A program made the position numbers and the translations under genes. From contig NZ_JACHFN010000002.1 in assembly GCF_014201885.1 (NCBI RefSeq), positions 124,001-188,000 on the forward strand: a DNA stretch of 64,000 bases. Direction: 5' to 3'. The notes beneath the pieces are model-generated. The model ran no database searches, was not told the DNA's origin, and saw only the letters and a program-made list of their open reading frames with translations. The stretch is from Deinococcus budaensis (GTDB lineage Bacteria > Deinococcota > Deinococci > Deinococcales > Deinococcaceae). Below, piece after piece: positions 34,888 through 50,846 of this stretch; position 1 is the first letter of the stretch, and every line of letters begins with the position of its first letter.

Positions 34888-34912
34888 CCCCCAGCCCCGT
34901 GCTGGGGGTTTT
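34888..34912 (+). terminator. Intrinsic terminator of the subtilase gene
   Basis: CCCCCAGC (34888-34895), loop CCCGT, GCTGGGGG (34901-34908), then TTTT. This is a classical Rho-independent terminator. Confidence 0.85.
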
Positions 34913-34954
34913 GCTGGACGGCACAGCCGACAACTCCAGTCCCAGAATTACGCC

Positions 34955-35591
<637 letters not shown>

Positions 35592-35595
<4 letters not shown>

Positions 35596-35684
35596 ATCCG
35601 GTGCAGCCCCGGCACCTCGCCGCCGTGATGCTGGGCATCCTGACGCTGACCCTGGTCGGCGGGGCGCTGGCGAACCTGCTGTAG
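35592..35684 (+). CDS. 30-residue membrane peptide coupled to ddrA
   Basis: GTG 35592 overlaps the ddrA TGA in a four-base GTGA junction and opens 30 codons: a short N-terminus NPVQPRH, then one hydrophobic segment (LAAVMLGILTLTLVGGALAN, residues 9-28) ending LL. This looks like a single-span membrane miniprotein. No family is recognised. Coupling suggests synthesis together with DdrA during damage response. A strong hairpin follows 23 bases downstream. The alternative is a chance ORF in GC-rich DNA, but the hydrophobic run and junction argue for translation. Confidence 0.55.
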
Positions 35685-35707
35685 AGCGTGTGGCCGGTGG
35701 CTGGTCA

Positions 35708-35747
35708 AGGAAGGTGGGAGACGCAGTCGTACGTCTCCCACCTTCCT
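35708..35747. terminator. Bidirectional 16-base-pair hairpin
   Basis: Perfect 16-base arms at 35708-35723 and 35732-35747 with an 8-base loop lie between the ddrA unit and the convergent hrpB gene. Confidence 0.75.
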
Positions 35748-35781
35748 CGTTGGCCTACGCGCCCATGCCGCAGGCCACGCC

Positions 35782-38292
35782 CTACAGGCGCTTCTTGACG
35801 TGCCGCGTCGGCGCGTGGCTCCAGGGGTCGTCGGGCCAGGGGTGCTTGGGGTAGCGGCCGCGCAGCTCCTTGCGGACCTCGAAATACGAGGAGTTCCAGA
35901 AAGACCTCAGGTCCTGGGTCACCTGCACCGGGCGCCCGGCGGGCGAGAGCAGATGCAGCAGCACGGGCGTGCGGCCCCCGTTGACGCTGGGGGTCTCGGT
36001 CAGGCCAAAGAGTTCCTGCAACTTCACCGCCAGGATGGGCGGCGAGCCGTCAGGCTGGTAGCTCAGGCGCACGCGCGAGCCGCTGGGCACCGTCAGGTGG
36101 GTGGGCGCCAGCTCGTCGAGGCGGGCCGGGAGCGGCCAGGGCAGCAGCGCTTGCAGGGCCGGAAGCAGCGGGAGGCGGCCCAGGTCCTCGCGGGTGCGCA
36201 CCCCCTCCAGCGTTGGCCCCAGCCAGTCCTCCAGCCCCGCGAGCAGCGCGGCGTCCGAGAGGTCGGGCCACTGGGGTGGATCGGCGTGGGCTTCTTCCGG
36301 GCGCCACGCGCGCAGCGACTGGACCCGGGCGCGCAGGCTGGCGGCGTCCGGGGAGAAGGTGAGGAGGTGGAGGCCCTCCGCACGGATCGCCCCGGCCAGC
36401 GCCTCCACCCGCGCCGCGTGCGGCAGGTCGCGCAGGGGCCGGGTGTCCAGCACCAGCGCCCCCACCCGCCGTTCGCGCTGGGCGACGAGGGTGCCGCTGC
36501 GGGCGTCCCAGCGCACCGCGTCCTGCCATCCGGCGCGGGCGCCTAGGACCGCCGGGGCGAGCGGCGCGGCGAGGGAGATGCGGCCCTCGGCCGTGCCCGC
36601 GTCGAGGTGGGCGACCGCCAGGGCCGGACTCGCGGCCAGCGCGTCCCCCTCGGGCAGCCGCGCCCCCTGACCGCCCGCGAGCAGGAAGCGGCCTCCACCC
36701 CCCTCGCGGGCCAGGGCCAGCCGCTCGGGGTAGGCCAGGGCGACGAGCTGGCCCACCGCGAACCCGTCCGGCGGGGTGTCGTCCGGCCGCACGGCGAGGG
36801 CCTGCCGCCACTGCCGCGCGAGCCGCTCGGCGCGTTCCAGCACCCCCGCGTCGCCCCGGCTCCCCTCCCGGCGGCGCCAGGCGCGCAGGGCTGCCACCCG
36901 GTCGGTCAGGTCGGCTCCGGCCCCGGCGGCCAGGGGATCGCGTTCTTCCAGCAGCGCAGCCACGTCGGCAGCGAGGGGTCCCAGCCCCAGCGCGGCCCCG
37001 TCGTGCAGCAGATGGGCCAGGCGGGGGTGGGTGGGCAATTCCAGCAGGGCCGAGCCACGCGGCGTGATGCGCCCAGCGGTGTCCAGGGCCTCCAGATCGC
37101 GCAGCAGGGCGCGGGCGCTCTGGACCCGGGGCGCGGGCGGCTCGTCGAGCCAGGCGAGGGCGGCAGGGTCGGGCGCGCCCCATCCGGCAAGTTCCAGGGT
37201 CAGCGGCGCGAGGTCGGCCTCCACGATCTCGGGGGGGCGCGCAGCGGGCAAGGCCGCGTGGGTGCGCTCGCTCCACAGGCGGTAGGCGGTGCCCGGCGCG
37301 GTGCGGCCTGCCCGGCCCGCGCGCTGCTCGGCCCCGTCGCGGGTGACGCGGGTGGTGACCAGGCGGGTCAGGCCCGTGCCGGGGTCGAAGCGCTGGGTGC
37401 GGCTCAGGCCCCCGTCCACGACCACCCGCACGCCCGCCAGGGTCAGCGACGTTTCCGCGATGGAGGTCGCCAGCACCACCCGGCACTGGCCCCCCGGGTC
37501 CGGCAGGATCGCCCGGCGCTGCTCGGCCAGCGGGAGGTCGCCGTACAGCGGCAGCACGGCCGCGTCCACGCCGGAGAGCGCCCCCAGCGCCCCGCGAATC
37601 TCGCGCACACCAGGGAGAAAGGCCAGGATGTCCCCTTCCGGGTGCGCCGCCAGCGCCTCCCGCACCGCGCGGGCCACCTGGTCCTCGACGCGGCCTGCCG
37701 GGTCGGCAGGCAGGTAGCGCACGTCCACCGGGTAGGCCCGGCCCGCGCTCTGCACCAGCGGAGCGCCCAGGCGGGTGGGCAGCGCCGGGTCGAGCGTAGC
37801 CGACATGACCAGCACGCGCAGGTCGTCACGCAGGGCCCCCTGCACCTCACGCAGCAGGGCCAGCGCGAGGTCGGCGTTCAGCGAGCGCTCGTGGAACTCG
37901 TCGAGAATCACCAGGCCCACACCCGCCAGTTCAGGGTCGCGCTGGAGGCGGCGGGTCAGGATGCCCTCGGTGACGACCTCGATGCGGGTCCGGTTCGACA
38001 CCCTCGACTCGAAGCGCACCCGCGAGCCGACCGTGCCGCCGACCTCCTCCCCCAGCCCTTCGGCCAGCCGGGCCGCGACCGCCCGGGCAGCGACCCGGCG
38101 CGGTTGCAGCATCACGGTGCCCTGCCCGGCGAGCCAGGGTTCATGCAGCAGCTCAAGCGGCAGCCCGGTGCTCTTTCCCGCGCCCGGCGGCGCCTGAAGC
38201 ACCACCAGCGGGTGCGCCGCGAGCGCCGAGCGCAGCTCGGGCAACACCTCGAAAACGGGAAGAGCGAGGCCAGGCGAGGTCACGCGGGGCAT
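35782..38292 (-). CDS. hrpB: ATP-dependent helicase HrpB
   Basis: An 836-residue DEAH-box helicase. Walker A is APPGAGKSTGLPLELL (about residue 34), the DExH box is ILDEFHERSLNADL (about 127), motif III is VMSATLD and motif VI is QRAGRAGRTAPGTAYRLW (about 325). The helicase-associated and HrpB C-terminal domains follow (GSRVRLSYQPDGSPPILAVK, GRPVQVTQDLRSFW), and the protein has normal HrpB length. The role is unclear in the family, probably RNA-related. ATG 38292 gives the usual N-terminus. It is convergent with the ddrA unit. Confidence 0.93.
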   Translation of the reverse strand: MPRVTSPGLALPVFEVLPELRSALAAHPLVVLQAPPGAGKSTGLPLELLHEPWLAGQGTVMLQPRRVAARAVAARLAEGLGEEVGGTVGSRVRFESRVSNRTRIEVVTEGILTRRLQRDPELAGVGLVILDEFHERSLNADLALALLREVQGALRDDLRVLVMSATLDPALPTRLGAPLVQSAGRAYPVDVRYLPADPAGRVEDQVARAVREALAAHPEGDILAFLPGVREIRGALGALSGVDAAVLPLYGDLPLAEQRRAILPDPGGQCRVVLATSIAETSLTLAGVRVVVDGGLSRTQRFDPGTGLTRLVTTRVTRDGAEQRAGRAGRTAPGTAYRLWSERTHAALPAARPPEIVEADLAPLTLELAGWGAPDPAALAWLDEPPAPRVQSARALLRDLEALDTAGRITPRGSALLELPTHPRLAHLLHDGAALGLGPLAADVAALLEERDPLAAGAGADLTDRVAALRAWRRREGSRGDAGVLERAERLARQWRQALAVRPDDTPPDGFAVGQLVALAYPERLALAREGGGGRFLLAGGQGARLPEGDALAASPALAVAHLDAGTAEGRISLAAPLAPAVLGARAGWQDAVRWDARSGTLVAQRERRVGALVLDTRPLRDLPHAARVEALAGAIRAEGLHLLTFSPDAASLRARVQSLRAWRPEEAHADPPQWPDLSDAALLAGLEDWLGPTLEGVRTREDLGRLPLLPALQALLPWPLPARLDELAPTHLTVPSGSRVRLSYQPDGSPPILAVKLQELFGLTETPSVNGGRTPVLLHLLSPAGRPVQVTQDLRSFWNSSYFEVRKELRGRYPKHPWPDDPWSHAPTRHVKKRL

Positions 38293-38306
38293 GGTAGCAG
38301 GGACGC

Positions 38307-39274
<968 letters not shown>

Positions 39275-39275
<1 letters not shown>

Positions 39276-39967
39276 CAGCGGGGACCCGGCCGCACGCTCA
39301 AGTCGGGCAGGGCCGCGTCCCGGGGAGCGCCCAGCACAAAATGGATCGTGGCGGCCACCGTCTCCGGGGTCAGGTAGGCGTCCGGGTCGTAGGCGCCGCC
39401 CTCCTGCGCGCGCACCTGCTGCTGCATGGGCGTGGCGGTGCGGCCCGGATAGACGGTCGAGACCCGCACGCCGTGGGGGGCTTCCTCGTCGCGCAGGGCG
39501 TCGGCCAGTGCCCTCAGGGCAAACTTGCTGGCCGCGTAGCTGGCCCAGCCGGGGTTGGCCCGCAGGCCCGCCCCGCTGTTCACGAACACCAGGGTGCCGC
39601 GCTCCTCCCGCACGCGCGGCAACAGCAGCCGGGTCAGCTCGGCGGGCGCGACCACGTTGACCCCCAGGGTGTGGGTCCAGGCGGCGTGCCCCTGCTCGGC
39701 CACCGCCCCCAGCTCGGCCACCCCCGCGTTGTGGACCACGTTGGTCACCCGGCCCAGCCCTGCCAGCGCCTCCCCGAAGGTGTCCGGCGCGAGCAGGTCG
39801 AGGAGCAGGGGCTGGCCGCCCACCTCGTCCGCCAGGGCCGCCAGCCGCGCCGGGTCGCGGCCTTGCAAGATCAGGGTATGGGTGCCTGCCAGCGCCCGCG
39901 CGAGCGCCGCGCCGATGCCGCCCGCCGCGCCGGTAATCAGCGTCACGGGCCGTGTGGAGTGGGTCAT
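39275..39967 (-). CDS. Short-chain dehydrogenase/reductase
   Basis: A 230-residue SDR with the nucleotide loop TGAAGGIGAALARALAG (about residues 12-28), NNA-type VVHNAGVAELGAVAEQ, catalytic Ser in VNSGAGL and the YxxxK pair in WASYAASKFAL, followed by VSTVYPGRTATPM. All catalytic residues are present. Substrate unknown. Coupled by TGATG to the flavoprotein gene downstream; 10 bases separate it from the next upstream gene, so the three may form an operon. Confidence 0.9.
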
Positions 39968-39977
39968 GGGCGGCAGG

Positions 39978-40322
39978 CTAACGCACCAGCCGTACCCGGA
40001 AATACCGCTCCTGAAACCAAACGGCCTTCATGATGTCCGCATCTGCCCAGGTGGTGCCCGGCCGCACGACGACCAGCTTGTCCTCCACGTCGTCCTCGCG
40101 GACGATCACGGCGGCGACCACGCCCCTCGCCTCCCCCACGGGCACGTCCCACCCCAGCAGGTAGGCGTCGATGGGCTGACCGTCGCCGCTGAGTGTTCCG
40201 GGCAGTTCGCCGGAGTTCACCCGGTACACGAGGTCGGGGTGACGGGGATGCACGCTGCCCAGCGGACGGTCCACGGCGACGCGGACGATCTGGCCCAGCC
40301 AGGCGGTCAGGTCAGGCTTCAC
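39978..40322 (-). CDS. Small inorganic pyrophosphatase-like protein
   Basis: A 114-residue protein resembling the core of family I inorganic pyrophosphatase (HPDLVYRVNSGELPGTLSGD, then GQPIDAYLLGWDVPVGEARG, and a C-terminal WFQERYF). Several acidic metal ligands of true pyrophosphatase cannot be placed, so activity is uncertain. The frame is open further upstream, but GTG 40322 is exactly six bases after TATGCT (40334-40329) and gives MKPDLTAWLGQIVRV. Its promoter sits directly behind the terminator of the nuclease gene. Ten bases separate it from the SDR gene. Confidence 0.7.
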   Translation of the reverse strand: MKPDLTAWLGQIVRVAVDRPLGSVHPRHPDLVYRVNSGELPGTLSGDGQPIDAYLLGWDVPVGEARGVVAAVIVREDDVEDKLVVVRPGTTWADADIMKAVWFQERYFRVRLVR

Positions 40323-40328
40323 CGGGCC

Positions 40329-40368
40329 AGCATAGAAAGCCACCCCGCCGGGAGGGAGACGGGGTGGC
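40329..40368 (-). terminator. Nuclease terminator adjoining the next promoter
   Basis: Arms 40360-40368 and 40339-40347 form a perfect 9-base-pair GC stem followed on the minus strand by TTTC and then directly by the -10 TATGCT (40334-40329) of the pyrophosphatase-like gene. Confidence 0.65.
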
Positions 40369-40384
40369 CAAAGGGGAGAAAGGG

Positions 40385-43156
<2,772 letters not shown>

Positions 43157-43454
43157 GGGAAAAGGTCTCCTTGGGAGGGCAGGGAAAGTGGCCGCCGTGG
43201 TCCAGCCGCAAAGTCGTCCCGGTCCAGGCGGGAGAGCGACCCTGTTCTGGATGAGCGGAGTATAAAGCCTGGAGGGTCAACCGCCCGTCAGCGGTGACAG
43301 TCCTGTCAGAAGAGGGGTGGTAGGGCGCCCCCGTGTGACGCGGGGTGCCGCCGCGTGTCCCGTTCCCGCCCCCTGCGGGCCGCGTCCCTGGGGGGTGCCA
43401 GAGGCTGTCAGGCGCGCCGGGGCAGCGGTCTGCCGCCCCTGCTAGGCTGGCCGG
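43157..43454. other. About 300-base divergent intergenic region
   Basis: This separates the nuclease (minus) from the rRNA methyltransferase (plus). It holds an inverted repeat TGACAG-TC-CTGTCA at 43295-43308 and, on the minus strand, TTGACC and a TATACT whose spacing (10 bases) is too short for a normal promoter. No gene seen. Confidence 0.5.
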
Positions 43455-43468
43455 ATGAGGCGAGGCCG

Positions 43469-43472
<4 letters not shown>
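43443..43472 (+). promoter_or_regulatory. Leaderless promoter and 5-codon ORF overlapping the methyltransferase start
   Basis: TAGGCT (43443-43448) is followed after exactly six bases by ATG 43455, which encodes MRRGR and stops at TGA 43470-43472; this stop overlaps the methyltransferase ATG 43469 in an ATGA junction. Confidence 0.5.
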
Positions 43473-44671
<1,199 letters not shown>

Positions 44672-44891
44672 GGGCCGGGGGAAACGGACCTCGCCGGGGC
44701 CTGGTCTGGGCTGCTCCGGTCTGGGCCGCCTCCAGGATGGACCGACCGGGGCCGGGCAGACCGCCGCGTGACGGGACGCCCCGCCTCACAACGGTCATCA
44801 GGCGACCGGAAGCGAGGGACCGCGCTCGACCGTGGCTGGCGCGCCGTGGGAGGGGCCACCCTCCTCCCTTCCACGGCACGGGACGCCGCCG

Positions 44892-45584
<693 letters not shown>

Positions 45585-45687
45585 CGCGGGGCATCCTAGA
45601 GCATCCGGCCACCCCGGGGCAAAGAGCGCCCGGCGGTCCGCAGGCCCTGGCCACCCCGTCTCAGGCCACCGCTCTTTACACAGGCTT

Positions 45688-45707
45688 CATGTAAGAAACC
45701 TTACATG
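45688..45707. promoter_or_regulatory. CRP-type palindrome between regulator and subtilase
   Basis: CATGTAAG (45688-45695), AAAC, CTTACATG (45700-45707) is a perfect 20-base palindrome with the TGTAA-N6-TTACA core, the spacing of CRP/FNR-family operators. It is 80 bases before the subtilase ATG and 104 bases before the regulator ATG. Confidence 0.6.
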
Positions 45708-45786
45708 CTAAGTTCTTGATGATCTGACCTGAAGAAGTGTGGGAGCCTAGCCCAGTTTCCGCGACTTTTTCGATGAAAGGAGTCAC

Positions 45787-47097
45787 ATGAAGCCAGGAAT
45801 AACACTTCAACTTGCTGTGGCCGTGTGTACGGCGGGCCTGCTGGCTGGCTGTACGCAGGCCCCAGTGGCCAAGGCCCCCGCGGCGTACCGCCCGGCCTAC
45901 ATTGTCAGCGTGCCGGTCACGGCTGAGGACACCGCGCAGAGCCTGGAGGCGCGCTACGGTGGCCAGGTCGCCGGGCTGAACGTGGCGGCAGGCTACGCGG
46001 TCCTGGGGCTGGACCGGGCCGGGGCGCAGGCCCACAACCTCAGCGCCCAGACAGGCAGCCGTTTGGGGATGGCCGAGCGCAACCTCGACCAGTTCCGCGC
46101 CGGAAACACGGCCCTGATGGGTGCCCGCCGCAGCATATGGATGGGCGGCGAATGGGAGACCTGGGCGGGAGCGCGCCGGACTATATGGATGGGCGGCACC
46201 TATACCCCGGTCGAACAGAACTCGGGGACCTTCCAGCAGATCCGACTGGAGCGTGCCCACCAGCTCGCGCCTAACCTCGGCGCGGGGGTCAAGGTGGCGG
46301 TCATCGACACCGGCCTCGACCTGAGCCACCCGGCTTTCGTCGGTGCTCTGGCGCCGTCCACCGAGTGGAAGGACTTTGTGGGCAACGACGACCTGCCGCA
46401 GGAGGAAGGCACCCTGGGTATCGGCGGGTACGGGCACGGCACGGCGGTCGCCAGCATCGTTCTCCAGGTCGCGCCCCGGGCCACCATCCTGCCGCTGCGG
46501 GTGCTGGGACCGGACGGCTCGGGCGACACCTTGCAGGTCGCCAACGCGATCTACCACGCCGCCGCCGTGGGGGCCCGGGTCATCAACCTCAGCCTGGGCA
46601 GCGCCGAGCGCTCGGACGTGATCGAAAAGGCCATCAAATACGCGACCGAGAAGAAGAACATCCTGGTCGTCGCCTCGGCGGGCAACGAGGACCTCGCGGC
46701 GATCACCTACCCGGCGGCCCAGGCGACGGACGGCGCGGCGGGCGAACGCAGCCTCAGCGTGGGCAGCGTCAACCCCCTCGACCTCAAGTCGGACTTCTCC
46801 AACTACCAGAAAGACAAGCTGGAACTGGTCGCCCCCGGCGAGAACGTCTACGCGGCGGGGCCAGAAGGCCTGCTGGTGTCGTGGAGCGGCACGTCGATGG
46901 CGGCGCCGATGGTCGCGGGCGGGCTGGCGCTCGCGCAGGGGCAGACGCTGGCGGTCAGCCTCAAGGACGTCACCAAGAAGATGGCCGACAATGGGCAGGA
47001 CCTTTACAACAACGGCATGAACGGCGCCTACAAGGACAAGCTGGGCAAGGGCCGCCTCGATCTGGAGAAGTTCCTGATCAACGTCGTTCGGTACTGA
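45787..47097 (+). CDS. Lipoprotein subtilase (S8 family) with WMGG repeats
   Basis: A 436-residue protease: signal peptide with lipobox LLAGC (Cys22), a propeptide-like region (about 35-105), then two copies of GARR(S/T)IWMGG at residues 112-121 and 128-137, and a catalytic domain with Asp174 ([12 protein letters not shown]), His217 ([10 protein letters not shown]), oxyanion Asn300 and Ser370 ([13 protein letters not shown]). No C-terminal accessory domain. AAAGGAG six bases before ATG 45787 fixes the start. A CRP-type palindrome upstream suggests control by the adjacent regulator. The repeats are not part of the standard fold. Confidence 0.9.
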   Translation: MKPGITLQLAVAVCTAGLLAGCTQAPVAKAPAAYRPAYIVSVPVTAEDTAQSLEARYGGQVAGLNVAAGYAVLGLDRAGAQAHNLSAQTGSRLGMAERNLDQFRAGNTALMGARRSIWMGGEWETWAGARRTIWMGGTYTPVEQNSGTFQQIRLERAHQLAPNLGAGVKVAVIDTGLDLSHPAFVGALAPSTEWKDFVGNDDLPQEEGTLGIGGYGHGTAVASIVLQVAPRATILPLRVLGPDGSGDTLQVANAIYHAAAVGARVINLSLGSAERSDVIEKAIKYATEKKNILVVASAGNEDLAAITYPAAQATDGAAGERSLSVGSVNPLDLKSDFSNYQKDKLELVAPGENVYAAGPEGLLVSWSGTSMAAPMVAGGLALAQGQTLAVSLKDVTKKMADNGQDLYNNGMNGAYKDKLGKGRLDLEKFLINVVRY

Positions 47098-47125
47098 ACC
47101 CAGCGGCCCAGCAGGCTGTCAGACT

Positions 47126-47157
47126 GACAGGAGAAAGGCTCGCCGCCCTCTCCTGTC
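47126..47157 (+). terminator. Hairpin after the second subtilase
   Basis: GACAGGAGA (47126-47134) and TCTCCTGTC (47149-47157) form a perfect 9-base-pair stem in the gap before the HD-GYP gene. No T-run follows. Confidence 0.4.
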
Positions 47158-47221
47158 CCTGATGCTGTCTACCTCCGCAGCTGTAAGAGTCCGGACAGGC
47201 CCCGGGGGGGACTATGCCCCC

Positions 47222-49198
47222 ATGTTCGGACCTGGGAGCGCTGCACAGCACACTGGCAGCGACGATCCCGCCGCAAGGGTAGCCGCGCTGAACGAGGCTG
47301 CCTCTGCCCTGCTAAAGACCGACGAGGCAGGGGCGCTGAGTCTTGCGCAGACTGCCGCCTGCCTCGCGGGCACCCACGACGTGGCTGGACTGGCCCGGGC
47401 GCAGCTGATTCAGGGGTCGGTCTATGCACGGCGCGGCGAGAGCGAGCAGGCGCTGGCGCAGTTGCAGGACGCACTGCGGCTGTTCCGGGCCGCCGACCAT
47501 CCCGCCGGGGAGCGCGACGCCCTCACGGCCCTGGGGCGCATCGGCATGCAACTGGGGGACTTTCTGGTCGCCCGGGACCACCTGGCGGCGGCGCTGTCCT
47601 TGACCGAAAAACAGAGTGCCGAGGCGGCCCAGATACTCAACCTGCTGGCCGGGTCCCACCATGCCAGCGGGGAATATGCGCAGGCCCTGAGCCACCTGCA
47701 CCGGGCGCGGCAGATCCATGAACTGCTGGGGGACCAGCGGGAGGTCGCCAACGTGCTGGGCAACATGGGCACCCTCCACACCAGCTTGGGCAACTACCCC
47801 GATGCCCTCGCGCACCTGTCCGAGGCCTACCGGATCTTCCGCGACAGCCTCAGCGACGAGCGGATGCAGGCGATAGCCCTCATCAATCTGGGCACCGTTC
47901 ACCTGGACATGGGGGAATTCACCAGAGCGGCGCGCTACTTCGAGGAGGCGTTGGATATCGCGGTGCAGCGGGGCGACCGGCTGACCATCGCCACGGCCAA
48001 GCTGAACATCGCCGAGGCGTGGACCGGCAACCGGGACCCCCAGCGGGCCGAGGCTGCCTACAGCGAGGCGCTGGCCACCGCCCGCCAGATCCAGTACCGC
48101 ACCGGCGAGGTCTCCGCGCTGATCGGCCTGGGCAGGCTCCTGGCGCAGCGCGGCGAACTGACCGAGGCCGCCGCCGCCCACGCCGAGGCCGTGGCCATCG
48201 CCCGCGAGATCGAGGACCTGGAGGGCGAACTCGATGCCCTGAACCACCTGGGAGAGGTTCAGGCCGAACAGGGCGACTTCCCCGCTGCCCTGGCCTCGCT
48301 GGAGCGCGCCCTGACGCTCGCCCAGGACGCCGACCACAAGAAGACGGTGTACGAGGCCCACCGCGCCCTGGCAGAGGTCCACAAGCGGGCTGGAGACTTT
48401 GAGCGCGCCTTGCGCCACCACGAGCTTTATCACCAGGCCGAACGCGCACTGTTCAACGAGGAGAGTGACCGCAAGACCCGTGAACTGGGCGCGCAGTTCG
48501 AGGTGGAGCGCGCCCGCCACGAGACCGAGGTGCAGCGCCTGCAACGCGAGCTGGCCGACACGGCGCGTGAGGAGGCCGAGGCGCTGGTGCAAGCGCGCAC
48601 CGCCGAGCTGGAACAGGCCCAGGTGGAGATCGTGACCCGGCTGGCGGTGGCGGCCGAGTACCGCGACGACATGACCGGCGAGCATACCTGGCGGGTGGGT
48701 CACGTCTCGGCCCTGATCGCGCGCGACCTGGGCCTGCCCGAGGAGGACGTGGCCCTGCTGCGGATCGCCGCGCGCCTGCACGACGTGGGCAAGATCGGCA
48801 TTCCCGACGCCATCTTGCTCAAGCCTGGGCGCTTCACCCCCGAAGAGTTCGAGCGGATGAAGGTCCATACCCTGATCGGCGCCCGCATCCTGTCGGGCGG
48901 GCACTCCCGGTTGTTGCGAATGGCCGAGGAAATCGCCCTGTCGCACCACGAACGCTGGGACGGCGGCGGCTACCCGCTGGGCCAGGCCGGACACAGCATC
49001 CCCCTCACCGGGCGCATCGTGGCCGTCGCGGACGTATTCGACGCCCTGACCAACGAGCGGCCCTACAAGTCGGCGTGGACCCGCGCGCAGGCGCTCGCGG
49101 AATTGCAGCGGCAGGCGGACCAGCAGTTCGACCCCGAGGTGGTGGCGGCGGGGCTGCGGGTCTTCTCGCGGGTCGAGGGACCGATCACGCCGCGCTGA
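47222..49198 (+). CDS. TPR-repeat HD-GYP domain protein
   Basis: A 658-residue protein: about eight tetratricopeptide repeats (residues ~20-420, for example [20 protein letters not shown]), a coiled coil (about 425-480, [20 protein letters not shown]) and a C-terminal HD-GYP phosphodiesterase (about 490-655) with [13 protein letters not shown], the metal motif [20 protein letters not shown] and [13 protein letters not shown]. The motif is intact, so cyclic-di-GMP hydrolysis is plausible, with the TPR array as the input module. The frame is open 20 codons earlier; ATG 47222 is chosen for the natural N-terminus and a -10-like GACTAT six bases before it. Confidence 0.88.
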   Translation: MFGPGSAAQHTGSDDPAARVAALNEAASALLKTDEAGALSLAQTAACLAGTHDVAGLARAQLIQGSVYARRGESEQALAQLQDALRLFRAADHPAGERDALTALGRIGMQLGDFLVARDHLAAALSLTEKQSAEAAQILNLLAGSHHASGEYAQALSHLHRARQIHELLGDQREVANVLGNMGTLHTSLGNYPDALAHLSEAYRIFRDSLSDERMQAIALINLGTVHLDMGEFTRAARYFEEALDIAVQRGDRLTIATAKLNIAEAWTGNRDPQRAEAAYSEALATARQIQYRTGEVSALIGLGRLLAQRGELTEAAAAHAEAVAIAREIEDLEGELDALNHLGEVQAEQGDFPAALASLERALTLAQDADHKKTVYEAHRALAEVHKRAGDFERALRHHELYHQAERALFNEESDRKTRELGAQFEVERARHETEVQRLQRELADTAREEAEALVQARTAELEQAQVEIVTRLAVAAEYRDDMTGEHTWRVGHVSALIARDLGLPEEDVALLRIAARLHDVGKIGIPDAILLKPGRFTPEEFERMKVHTLIGARILSGGHSRLLRMAEEIALSHHERWDGGGYPLGQAGHSIPLTGRIVAVADVFDALTNERPYKSAWTRAQALAELQRQADQQFDPEVVAAGLRVFSRVEGPITPR

Positions 49199-49231
49199 GC
49201 CGGACTCCCCCGCTGCGCTACAGTGCTCCGC

Positions 49232-49945
<714 letters not shown>

Positions 49946-50255
49946 GCGCCAGACCCTCGCTGCCCGCACCCTCACCAGCTGAATTCTTTCTCATCGGCCG
50001 CGCCTGACCCGGTCCAAAACAGACCGCGCGCCTGCGCCAGAGGCCCACTTCGCCTGTCAGTCAGTTGTTGGCCGGGTCTTTATTGTAACGCCCGAACACT
50101 TGATTGTACGGGGCGCTACGACAGCTGCGGCACGTGTCATCTACGCTTTGAAAGCACAACAGGACGGGTCAATCGAAAGGTCCCGCGCGTCATGGCAGAG
50201 AGGTCGGCTCTCTTGTCAAGAAGCGCCCCCGTCTTGCCTTGTTCTGGAGGACACC
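49946..50255. other. 310-base leader region of the fasciclin gene
   Basis: No gene is seen. Around 50080-50120 two similar blocks, ATTGTAACGCCCG and ATTGTACGGGGCG, stand about 20 bases apart, and a TACGCT hexamer is at about 50141. The promoter of the fasciclin gene could not be placed with confidence. Confidence 0.45.
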
Positions 50256-50747
50256 ATGAAGCAGCGAATCCTGATGGTCAGCGCCGCCCTGTTCCTCGTT
50301 TCTCCGGCCCTGGCGGGCGGCGGCTCCTCTGTGCCTGCGGCGAACACCATCGCCGGGATCGTCGCCAACGATCCGAACTTCAGCACGCTGCTCGCGGCGG
50401 TGCAGGCGGCGGGCCTGACCCAGACGCTGGCGCAGCCTGGCCCCTACACGGTGTTCGCGCCCACCAACGCGGCCTTTGCCAAGGTTCCGGCCGACCAGCT
50501 CACCGCGCTGCTCAACAACCCCGCGCAGCTGCGCGCCGTGCTGCTCTACCACGTGGTGCCGGGAAGGGTCACGGCGGCGCAGGTCAGTAGCCTCACGAGC
50601 GCGCGCACCGCGCAGGGCGCCGACCTGAGCGTCAGCGCGAGCAGCGGCACGGTGCAGATCAACGACGCGACTGTCACGCGCGCCGACATCCGCGCCAGCA
50701 ACGGGATCATCCACGTGATCGACACTGTGCTGCTGCCGCCCAACTGA
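50256..50747 (+). CDS. Exported fasciclin (FAS1) domain protein
   Basis: A 163-residue protein: signal peptide (residues 1-20, ending PALAGG) and a single FAS1 adhesion domain with the conserved H1 box YTVFAPTNAAFAKVP (about 65-79), the YH motif LLYHVVPGRVTAAQV (about 101) and the H2 box GIIHVIDTVLLPP at the end. FAS1 proteins act in adhesion and matrix binding at the cell surface. The open frame before is leader sequence; ATG 50256 has GGAGG seven bases upstream. It is followed by the VanW gene. Confidence 0.93.
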   Translation: MKQRILMVSAALFLVSPALAGGGSSVPAANTIAGIVANDPNFSTLLAAVQAAGLTQTLAQPGPYTVFAPTNAAFAKVPADQLTALLNNPAQLRAVLLYHVVPGRVTAAQVSSLTSARTAQGADLSVSASSGTVQINDATVTRADIRASNGIIHVIDTVLLPPN

Positions 50748-50846
50748 GCGCCTGACGCTCGGCACAGACCCGGACCCCGGCAGCCAGAGGCGCAGCTTTC
50801 CTCTGCTGCCGGGATTTGGCTGCCCCCCTTTCCCAGGACGGTGCCC

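Noticed and set aside
44672..44891. Possible tRNA or small RNA between the rRNA methyltransferase and the CRP-type gene
   Set aside because: No T-loop consensus or cloverleaf could be found; only GC-rich dyads that probably act as terminators.
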